A stretch of 36,375 nucleotides of DNA from Amphimedon queenslandica (lineage: Eukaryota; Porifera; Demospongiae; Haplosclerida; Niphatidae): the NCBI RefSeq assembly GCF_000090795.2, contig NW_003546460.1, forward strand, positions 123,029 to 159,403. The letters run 5' to 3'. Below are positions 29,102 to 36,375 of this stretch, piece after piece. A program made the translations under genes and the position numbers. The notes beneath the pieces are model-generated. The model saw only the letters and a list, made by a program, of their open reading frames with translations, made no database searches and was not told where the DNA came from. The first letter of the stretch is position 1. Every line of letters begins with the position of its first letter.

Positions 29102-32089
29102 ATGGCGGACGAAGAAAATGAAGTGAGACAAACACTTTACATTGTTTATTATGGTAAACACCATCCACTATTCAATTTTGTGGTTACTTTAATCTCGATG
29201 GCAACTCAGTTACCTAGACGCCTGAAATTGTTGCCATTAGATGCAATTAACTGCAAAGTTGAATAGTGGGCTTAAAACACACGATTCATTATGCCATTTT
29301 ACTTTCCATGATATTTCTGTGCATGCTCTTTGGAAAGGGTGAGATGGAGACAGAGAGAGAGAGGAAGATGTGGCGTTTTATTTTCCCAAACTAAGGTATA
29401 CATAGTCCAAAATTATTTGTAATGATATTGTCTAAACCACAAAAAATAGAGAAAGCATTTGCACATAAAAATTTTCACATTATATTACACTAGATAGGGT
29501 AATGTACGTGTAGATGTATCTGTTCTAGACCGTTATCAGTGTGAAATGTGCTATCTATATATAGTTATTTTATGCTATTGAGCTCAATGAAGTGTGGGGT
29601 CAGTACAGTACAGTCAGTACTATAGGGATTGATGAATGAGTTGAACTTTTGTTATCATTACTATTATGATAACCAATCAAGTTCATCTGTAGTGTAACTG
29701 ACTTTATCATAATTTGTTAATATCTTTGCTATTATTGATATTATCGTTGTTGTTGTTGTTGTTGTTGATTAGTTCCTTTGTGAGTTATTGAAAGTGAAAG
29801 TGTCATTAGTTTATATTGATTGTTTATCTCAACTGCATTACAACAAGTTTCAATTATTATACTTGTGCATCACCTCTCTCCCTCCCCCCTCTCTCTCTCT
29901 CTCCCTCCCCCCTCTCCCTCCCTCTCCCTCTCTCTCCCTCTCTCTCTCTCTCTCTCTTAGATTGTTCTCCAGCCTGGACAAGTGTGCATTGCTATTGACA
30001 GCTATGAAGCAACTCAAGCAGGAGTAAGCAACCATATTATTATTAATTATTATATATTATTATTATTATTATCATCAATTATTATTATTATTTATTATTA
30101 TTTATTATTATTATTTTTAGGATTTAGGTTTCTCAGTCAATGAACGTATCACAATAGTCAGTCCCAGTGGTGTAAGGACACTAACTGTTAATGTTGTTTT
30201 ATTTTAAATCCTTTATTTATTTCAGGAGATGTATTGGTACATTGGAAGGAACTCAAGTGGCAAAATTGGAACAGTACCTTCGAACTATCTGAAACCGATA
30301 GAAGGTAATAAAGTGTGTGGGTGGTTCTAAATATAGTAACAATGGTTCTATTTTTAGACGAGCCTCCAGCTCTTCCTCCGAAACCGAAACAAGCCGCGCC
30401 CGGTGAGATAAGAGATTATGAGATAGGAGGTTATGAGAAGATGGGACCAGGGGGAGCGGCTTCTGCTCCTATCATACCTGTAAAGGCTAAGAAATCAATG
30501 ACCGAGGAAGAGAGGGTAGGCGTGGCTCATTAATAGTTATTAATAGTTATAATAATGTCATCATGTGACAGGAAATGATTAGGATTTACGAGAGAGAGAG
30601 ACACAAGAGGTATGCTACAGGAACCCTTGTCGTAGCAACTGCCAATTTCTGTGCGGAGAAAGTTCAAGTAAGAATGAATGATCATAATAATTATGGACAT
30701 TATATTTACCAAAATCTCCAATATACTTGCATTATGTATCTGTAATCAGTAATAACAATTAGAAATGTAAATTGTAAATTATTATAATTTTCCGTAGGAT
30801 ATGAGTTTTAGGGTCCACGAAGAAATGACTCTCATGAAACCAATGGCCGTAAGCCTCATTAATATTCACAACTTGCTAATTAATTGACTCAGTTAATTAA
30901 TAGTTATTATTATTATTATTATCGTTAGGACTTGTGCTGGTATTATGCTCAGAAGGTTGAGAATCCGTCAGTAAAAGGAGTGATACCGATAACTCACGTA
31001 CGACTGGTTTATATGTCAGATGATGAAGATGAAGATCAAATTTACAAGTAATGAAAGGGGAGTGGTCAAGGGGGAGGAGCAAAGACAATTTTTATTGTTT
31101 AATTTGTGTATTTTTTAGTAAACCAAAAGCTGCTGGACATGATAAACTTTATGATGGTAAGTTTCTTTTTTAATAATTACTTCATTTCTCTCTCTCTCTC
31201 TCTCTTCACAGATAGAAATGATTTTATCAGTAATTCTGGCTGGTTCCAGTTCCCTGGACTACCATTGGGGAAGGAGGCACAGCTCAATGTCCTTGCTAAA
31301 AAGGCTGGGCTTAGCTATGACTCATTTATAAGCGCAAAAAGAGCAGTTTATGTGCTATCATACAGACAGGAAAAGGTAATGCCCTTTAAAGTTGCTCTAA
31401 AATTGAGTCAAAGTCCCTGTACTATGGCACAGGGATTTTTGTCAAATTTCACCAAAAATGATAAGGAAAGAATTCCTCAATTTTATTACATTTTCTGATG
31501 CATATACATGTACTTATGTTGTGTAGAAAGTTTGAGCTGATTTTGATCAAGTTTGGATTTTTTATGATTTTTTAAAGTTGCTCCAAAATCGGACAAAAGT
31601 CCCTGTACTATAGTACAGGGATTTTGGTCAAATTTCACCAAAATTGACAAGTAGAAAATTCCTCAATTTTATTACATTTTCTGATGCATATACATGTACT
31701 TATGTTGTGTAGAAAGTTTGAGCTGATTTTGATCAAGTTTGGATTTTTTATGATTTTTTAAAGTTGCTCCAAAATCGGACAAAAGTCCCTGTACTATAGT
31801 ACAGGGATTTTGGCCAAATTTCACCAAAATTGACAAGTAGAAAATTCCTCAATTTTATTACATTTTCTGATGCATATACATGTACTTATGCTGTGTAGAA
31901 AGTTTGAGCAGATTCCGATCAAAATTGGATTTTTTACAAATTTTTAAATTTGCTTAACTCTACATTATGGTTGATCCATATAGTTCCCCGTGTTGCCATT
32001 ATTAGTTACTGTGGTTTTTCATTGAATACACACAGCTGGTGGTAATGAATAAATTTAATAACCAGTCTGTCAATGAAATGAGAAACTAG
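29102..32089 (+). CDS. SH3-SH3-SH2-like adaptor protein
   Basis: In-frame exons: 29102-29122, 29961-30023, 30121-30171, 30226-30304, 30358-30515, 30572-30667, 30798-30848, 30929-31047, 31119-31156 and 31212-31375. The last exon is probably 32036-32089 (stop at 32087); an alternative ends at 32025. The first SH3 domain is residues about 10-66 (ends GTVPSNYLKP). A Pro-rich linker with PPALPPKPK follows. A second SH3-like domain contains ATANFCAEKVQDMSF, then CWYYA and GVIPITHVRLV. An acidic spacer follows, then a short, degenerate SH2-like segment (GWFQFPGLPLGKEAQLNVL...YVLSYR) lacking a clear FLVR arginine. No catalytic domain, so it is a cytoplasmic adaptor binding proline motifs. Exon 1 uses a GTGAGA donor after MADEENE. 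The intron after 31375 holds three ~187 bp repeats. Confidence 0.6.
29744..29958. repeat. (TTG)n and long CT-rich tract in adaptor intron 1
   Basis: A (GTT)n run at about 29748-29768 is followed by a C/T-only tract at about 29876-29958 that runs straight into the acceptor of exon 2. The tract acts as an extreme polypyrimidine tract. (ATT)n runs follow in the next intron (30040-30118). Confidence 0.85.
31376..31955. repeat. ~187 bp tandem repeat, about three copies, with perfect palindromic core
   Basis: Units have cores near 31411, 31598 and 31785, period about 187 bp. The core CCCTGTACTATAGTACAGGG is a perfect 20-base palindrome in copies two and three; copy one has two changes. Each unit also carries ATTTCACCAAAA, AAAATTCCTCAATTTTATTACATTTTCTGATGCATA and AAAGTTTGAGC. 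It is related to the arrays in CLHC1 introns but is a distinct subfamily. Confidence 0.9.
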
Positions 32090-32227
32090 CTATGAATATC
32101 ATTAGAGAGGTCTTCTTATTATTATTGAAAGTATAATACCTTTTTTCTTTACAAAGCAACTGTTTTAGACTCTCCTCCTTTCCCTCATATCTACATCCTA
32201 ATAAAAAATAAACAAAATTAATAATAA

Positions 32228-32258
32228 ACAAACAAACAAACAAACAAACAAACAAACT
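32228..32258. repeat. (AAAC)n microsatellite
   Basis: About seven AAAC/CAAA units between the adaptor gene and CPOX. Confidence 0.9.
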
Positions 32259-32355
32259 TACTTGGCACTAGAATGGACATAACGTGCTAGCTGGAGCAGA
32301 TCTAAGGCGTGGTTGGTAGGTGTGGCTTAGTTAGCCCCACCCACGTGCTTGCTTG

Positions 32356-33582
32356 ATGTCGACCCTGATGTCTTGTAGACTGTTTTTAGCAGCTAAAAGA
32401 GGAGCCCTCTCTCAACAAGCGAGATGCCTACCCCTTCTTGCTCATAATGCTACTATTACCCGCCCTTGTATCAAGCAAAGAAAGGACCAGGGCCATAAAC
32501 AGGACGGGAGCAGTACCCATAACTGGTGGTGGGGGCCTCCCCTTGGTGCTAGCAGTCTGTTAATGATCTCTTGGTTTTCCTTCGGCAGCAGCAAAGATAA
32601 AGATAGCTACATGGCAGAGCCGGTATCAGGCTACAGGGCTTTCAAAGATATTGAAAACAAGCCGATGAGACTAAGAATGGAGAAACTGTGTATGGACGTG
32701 CAACATAGTCTGTGTCAGGAGCTACAGAAACTGGAACCAAATGCAAAGTTTTGTGTCGATCGTTGGGAGCGGTCCCAGGGAGGAGGCGGAGTTTCCTGTG
32801 TCCTGCAGCGTGGGGATACCTTTGAGAAAGGAGGAGTCAATGTGTCGGTTGTCCATGGGAAGTTGCCCCCTCCAGCTGTCAAACAGATGAGATCGAGGGG
32901 GAAGGATCTACCACAAGATAAAGAACTGCCATTTTACGCTCTTGGAGTTAGCTGTGTCATTCATCCAGTTAACCCTTTTGTCCCCACGGTACATTTTAAT
33001 TATCGTTACTTTGAAGTTGACGTCGGCAATGGAGAAACCCTCTCCTGGTTTGGGGGTGGGTCTGACCTAACTCCGTACTATTTAGACGAAGATGATGCTC
33101 GCCATTTTCACTCGACACTCAAGGCTGCCTGTGACTCCAGTGACCCTGCGCTTTATCCTAAATTTAAGAAATGGTGTGACGATTATTTCTACGTCGATCA
33201 CCGAGGAGAGAGACGAGGAGTTGGTGGGATATTTTTCGACGATCTTGACTCGCCCAACAAAGAGAAAACCTTTCAGTTTGTGCGTGCATGTGCTGAAGCA
33301 GTGATACCATCATACCTTCCACTGGTTTATAAGAATAAAGACAAACCCTACACTGAAGAGAATGCAAGATGGCAGAGGCTGAGACGGGGCAGATACGTTG
33401 AGTTTAATCTGGTTTATGATCGAGGGACAAAGTTTGGTCTATCTACTCCCTCAGCAAGAATAGAGAGCATCTTAATGTCACTGCCTTTAGTGGCTCAATG
33501 GGAATATATGCACTCACCTCAAGCCAATAGTCCTGAAGATACACTGCTGAGAGTTCTCAAAGAACCAAAGGAGTGGATATGA
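32356..33582 (+). CDS. CPOX: Coproporphyrinogen III oxidase (oxygen-dependent), intronless
   Basis: A single exon encodes 408 aa (the human protein is 454). The enzyme makes protoporphyrinogen IX from coproporphyrinogen III using O2, the antepenultimate step of haem synthesis, in the mitochondrial intermembrane space. The N-terminal ~80 residues are Arg/Lys-rich with few acidic residues and a hydrophobic patch, as for a mitochondrial presequence. The catalytic domain is complete: [66 protein letters not shown] and the C-terminal LPLVAQWEY...[11 protein letters not shown]. The ATG at 32356 is chosen; an in-frame ATG follows at 32368. It lacks introns, unlike most genes in the window. Identity is secure. 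Confidence 0.95.
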   Translation: MSTLMSCRLFLAAKRGALSQQARCLPLLAHNATITRPCIKQRKDQGHKQDGSSTHNWWWGPPLGASSLLMISWFSFGSSKDKDSYMAEPVSGYRAFKDIENKPMRLRMEKLCMDVQHSLCQELQKLEPNAKFCVDRWERSQGGGGVSCVLQRGDTFEKGGVNVSVVHGKLPPPAVKQMRSRGKDLPQDKELPFYALGVSCVIHPVNPFVPTVHFNYRYFEVDVGNGETLSWFGGGSDLTPYYLDEDDARHFHSTLKAACDSSDPALYPKFKKWCDDYFYVDHRGERRGVGGIFFDDLDSPNKEKTFQFVRACAEAVIPSYLPLVYKNKDKPYTEENARWQRLRRGRYVEFNLVYDRGTKFGLSTPSARIESILMSLPLVAQWEYMHSPQANSPEDTLLRVLKEPKEWI

Positions 33583-33790
33583 ACAAATCAGACTTCATTC
33601 AATAATGTATTAGTATTGTTTTTTGAATAATGACTATTATTATCATAGTGGATATTTGGCAGCAATCCAGTGCTTAGTTTAATCCACTTTGTTGCCTGAC
33701 AAAGAATGGGCTAGGCTTCTATTGTAATGGCTTCATGGTCAGTAATAACATAATTTAGTCATTAGGTCACTGAAGGGCTGCTGCTAATAA

Positions 33791-34579
33791 ATGGAGAACA
33801 AGTACAGAGATGATTTCAGTCCTCTCCAGTATCTAACAGAATGGTATAAGGATCCTTCATCTCCTGATGATCTCTTCTCTCATTTTATTCTTCAAAACAT
33901 TCACAAGTTCTTTGAAACTCTACAACATAAAGATGAGGTTCTGGATGTACTTGATATAGGCTGTGGTCCTGTTATATCAAATGTGATTAGCACCTCAAGG
34001 TATGCCCGGTCTATTGTGCTTGCTGATTATTCAAGGAAGAGTCTGTCATTATTGAACCAATGGCTAACAAAAGATCTTCAATTCAAGTTCGACTGGTCCA
34101 CTCATTTCAAATATGTCGTGGAGACTTTGGAAGGAAAAGACGAGAGAGAAGTAAGAGAGAGAGAAGAGCTCTTACGTTCAAAGATCAAGGCTATAGTGCC
34201 TTGTGATATAAGACAAGATCCTCCTCTACCAGCTAGCTACAGTAGTCCTTATGATACAGTAATATGCAGTCTTGTAATTGATGGGGCTGCAGAGACAGTG
34301 CCTCAATATAAAGAACAATTGAAAAGGTTGCATCGCCTCATAAAGCCAGGAGGTCACTTGCTACTGGTAGTTGGAACAACTCCTTCTTCCATTGACTACT
34401 GCTATGAGCGATATTTCATGAGCAAGTCTCAAACTGGGACTGAGTTCTGTTTGCTTCTACTTTCTCCGAAATATCTTTCATTGTTATTAAAAGAGGTTGG
34501 ATTCAGCATCATTGATATACAGAGTCACCCAAACAACAGACCAAGCAGTAATTATACCTTCATTTCAGCAAAAGTTTAA
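33791..34579 (+). CDS. NNMT/PNMT/TEMT-family small-molecule N-methyltransferase, intronless
   Basis: A single exon encodes 262 aa, the usual size of this SAM-dependent family (nicotinamide, phenylethanolamine, indolethylamine and thioether methyltransferases). The N-terminal YRDDFSPLQYLTEWY fits the family start (substrate lid). VLDIGCGPVISNV is the SAM-binding motif I. SIVLADYS is the acidic end of strand 2, binding the ribose. CDIRQDPPL is the motif around the adenine. PYDTVICSLVIDGA is motif post-II. LHRLIKPGGHLLLVV is the strand 5 motif and SNYTFISAKV the end. The true amine or sulfur substrate cannot be told from the sequence. It lies 208 bp behind CPOX on the same strand; the two have separate functions. 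Confidence 0.85.
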   Translation: MENKYRDDFSPLQYLTEWYKDPSSPDDLFSHFILQNIHKFFETLQHKDEVLDVLDIGCGPVISNVISTSRYARSIVLADYSRKSLSLLNQWLTKDLQFKFDWSTHFKYVVETLEGKDEREVREREELLRSKIKAIVPCDIRQDPPLPASYSSPYDTVICSLVIDGAAETVPQYKEQLKRLHRLIKPGGHLLLVVGTTPSSIDYCYERYFMSKSQTGTEFCLLLLSPKYLSLLLKEVGFSIIDIQSHPNNRPSSNYTFISAKV

Positions 34580-35300
34580 AGACGGTCTTTGTATAATGAT
34601 TTCTGTACATCGAGTAGACTGCAGTCATTTTAAATGCATCAAACAGTTATTTATACATTATATATAATATTATTTTAAACAGACCAAGTTCACAAATAAT
34701 TATAACTTTGAGCAACATTGGTCACAAACAATCAGAGAGAGAGAGGGGGAGGAGGTGCTTCAAAAACGAAACAAAATAAAACAGAAAGAGAGAGAGAGAA
34801 AAGAGAGAGGGGTTTTAGGTCATATATATATGTAATAATTTTAAAGCAACAATAATTATAATTAATATAATATTATGTTCCTTATAGTGTGCAAATGAAG
34901 TGTAAGTAGATGAACAAGAGATTGGGAAAGGGAGAGAGAAGGGGGAGGAGTTTGAAACAGAAAAATAAATTCTGTTTATCACATGTACCAATAATAAAAT
35001 AATAATAATAATAATAATGATAATAATATTAAAAATCTCCATAAAATGGAGATGTGAAGAGGGAGGGTTAATTAGTGAGGGGTGTGGTCTCGCCTCTTGT
35101 CAATTAATAATACATGCGGTGGTGTTTAAAAGACTTCACAAAAACGGAAGAATCAATCAACAGGTGCATAGTCATGAAGAAGAAGAATAGAGACCGTGGG
35201 AGAGAGAGAGAGAGAGGGAGGTAGGGCAGAAGTCTCAACTTATTTACAGGAGTAGATGATGAATTGAAAGATGGTGGTTTGAAGACACACTGTTATAAAG
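34580..35300. other. Intergenic, purine-rich low-complexity tracts
   Basis: Lies between convergent genes. It contains GA-rich tracts (about 34732-34815 and 35195-35222) and (AAT)n near 34990-35030. No coding region found; probably both 3' UTRs. Confidence 0.5.
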
Positions 35301-35532
35301 CTAATATCTGATGTAGAGATCAAAATGACCTTTTTGATTGTCGAAATCAAGATCAATAATGAAGTCATCTTCGTCTTCAAATCGTGTCACTAGCTCATCG
35401 TCAAATCGGACTATCAGCCTAAAGGGGAGGAGTTAGTGTTGCTATGGATACAAGAGAGGGTCCTTACCCTTTCTTTGTCTTCTTGTAGATGAAGTGAATC
35501 ATCTCATCAGGGATGTCGTATTTGTTAGATAT
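35301..35532 (-). CDS. Last two exons of a probable grainyhead/LSF-like transcription factor (partial)
   Basis: Exons 35532-35468 and 35418-35301 join in frame (phase 2) to the final ~61 residues, ending RY-stop. The pattern IYKKTKKGLIVRFDDELVTRF followed by EDEDDF and alternating hydrophobics resembles, from memory, the C-terminal dimerisation region of grainyhead-like proteins (Y-K-K-x-K-K-G-I-x-V-x-x-D-D-x-I, then E-D-x-F). The DNA-binding domain would lie to the right, outside the window. The intron to the right begins at 35533 and holds a ~180 bp repeat and the second hairpin element. Family assignment is tentative; that these are real coding exons is well supported by splice sites and phase. 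Confidence 0.5.
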
Positions 35533-35559
35533 CTGAAATAAAATAAATAAATAAATAAA

Positions 35560-35652
35560 TAAGTACATGTATATGTATCAGAAAATGTAATAAAATTGAG
35601 GAATTTTCTACTTGTCAATTTTGGTGAAATTTCACAAAAATCCCTGTACTAT
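35560..35652. repeat. Truncated ~187 bp repeat (31376-type, inverted)
   Basis: It reads as the reverse complement of the 31376-31955 unit (ATCAGAAAATGTAATAAAATTGAGGAATTTTC...GGTGAAATTTC...CCCTGTACTAT) and breaks off inside the palindromic core where the hairpin element begins. Confidence 0.85.
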
Positions 35653-36375
35653 TAGTAACGCGGTAGCGTTACTAAGTAGGATTCACCCCCAAACAAAATG
35701 GCTGCCACGACTTTTGCAGCCTTGCTATACCGGGAAAACGAGCTCCAATGCTTACCAGACTTTATAGAGGACCTTATCTTGACCAGAGGACTCCAATGGT
35801 ACAACTAGCGTGGCTCTAGACCTTGTCTAAGTGAAAAGTCAAAAATCGGCGAACCGGCCGTTTTGTTCAGCCACCTTTTTTCATCTTCATCATCTTCATC
35901 ATCTTCATCATCAAGTCCTGTCAATCCAGTTGTCGGTGTGTATCTCAGTATCAGTTGGTGCTACGAGGATAATTCTTACACCAATCTACTCCAACAGTCT
36001 ATGCGCAGGTCCATGTCCCATCAGATCATTCTTCAAGTAAGGAAAAAGTGATACTGTGACTGCTGGATCGAGCCATCTTAGCTGCATGCCGCCATTTTGT
36101 TAATTAAAGAATCTTGCCATGTGCTCCAAAATTTGGGTGTGGTCGCGCATGCTCAGATCTGCAGCTCTGGAAGAAGCAAGTTATTTTTTACCAAGCTATG
36201 CTTGGAATCAACTTACTGCAATACTTTATGGAGGTTTCCAGCTAAAAGAAGGTATTGATTTATATGTTACTGTTTTATCAAGTGTTATTTTATTTTATTT
36301 TAAAAACAAACAAGTAATTAATGTTATGACTTAGTGATATGCAATGATAATTATGAACTTGACAACAGCCTGGAA
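35653..36375. mobile_element. Second hairpin-bearing element (left end) and unassigned DNA to the window edge
   Basis: It starts with the hairpin TAGTAACGC-GGTA-GCGTTACTA (35653-35674), then GGATTCACC and CAAACAAAATGGCTGCC. The same order (hairpin, ATTCACC, later AAACAAAATGGCGGC) occurs in the 9998-10384 element. A 36-codon frame starts at the ATG in that motif (about 35698) and stops. An (ATCTTC)n run lies at 35880-35912. Near 36146-36251 on the plus strand is an exon-like stretch with a GTATTG donor. No right end was identified, so the extent is unknown. Confidence 0.45.

Noticed and set aside
29102..29266. Longer first exon of the adaptor reading on to 29266
   Set aside because: The GTGAGA donor after seven codons gives the phase-0 join to the SH3 exon; the longer reading gives no SH3 frame.
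1..36375. tRNA or rRNA genes
   Set aside because: No cloverleaf with A and B boxes or rRNA-like conserved segment was noticed by eye; a covariance-model scan was not possible.

Overview
The window looks like nuclear DNA of an early-branching animal, most likely a demosponge of the Amphimedon type. The DNA is AT-rich and the genes are densely packed. Most introns are only about 45-60 bp with clear GT-AG ends, and metazoan families are present (CLHC1, Death domain, SRCR-like receptors, SH3/SH2-like adaptor, probable grainyhead C-terminus). No database search was possible. Families were recognised from reading-frame-consistent exon joins and motifs.

Left part (1-8.7 kb): a plus-strand Death-fold protein (368-1791), a few minus-strand exons of an unrecognised Ser-rich protein (3057-about 4275), and a 19-exon minus-strand CLHC1 orthologue (8689-4583). 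Two CLHC1 introns hold tandem copies of an unusual ~180 bp repeat.

Centre (8.8-25.3 kb): seven plus-strand genes in tandem, here named SRCRL-1 to SRCRL-7. They encode secreted or surface proteins made of divergent SRCR-like domains. Each domain is built from two exons and the splice junctions are phase 1. A Ser/Thr-rich stalk then leads to a transmembrane helix with a short tail, or to a probable GPI signal. Between the genes lie relics: a lone TM exon, a spare signal-peptide exon, an internally deleted copy and a copied promoter. SRCRL-1 is a chimera of SRCRL-6-like and SRCRL-2-like halves and carries a 387 bp element inserted exactly at a splice acceptor. SRCRL-2 and SRCRL-5 each have a one-base lesion. 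This is a rapidly remodelling receptor cluster.

Right of it (25.4-28.9 kb): two tandem minus-strand genes fuse a caspase-fold protease to one or two double-stranded RNA-binding motifs. Their S1-pocket positions are acidic as in the paracaspase MALT1, so they are predicted to be dsRNA-responsive proteases that cut after basic residues. This is the strongest candidate for an unusual system. It sits between a surface-receptor array and other signalling genes, with a Death-fold gene about 24 kb away.

Far right: an SH3-SH3-SH2-like adaptor (29102-about 32089), intronless CPOX (32356-33582), an intronless NNMT/PNMT-family methyltransferase (33791-34579), and the last two exons of a probable grainyhead-like factor on the minus strand (35532-35301). 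A second hairpin-bearing element has inserted into a ~180 bp repeat near 35.65 kb.
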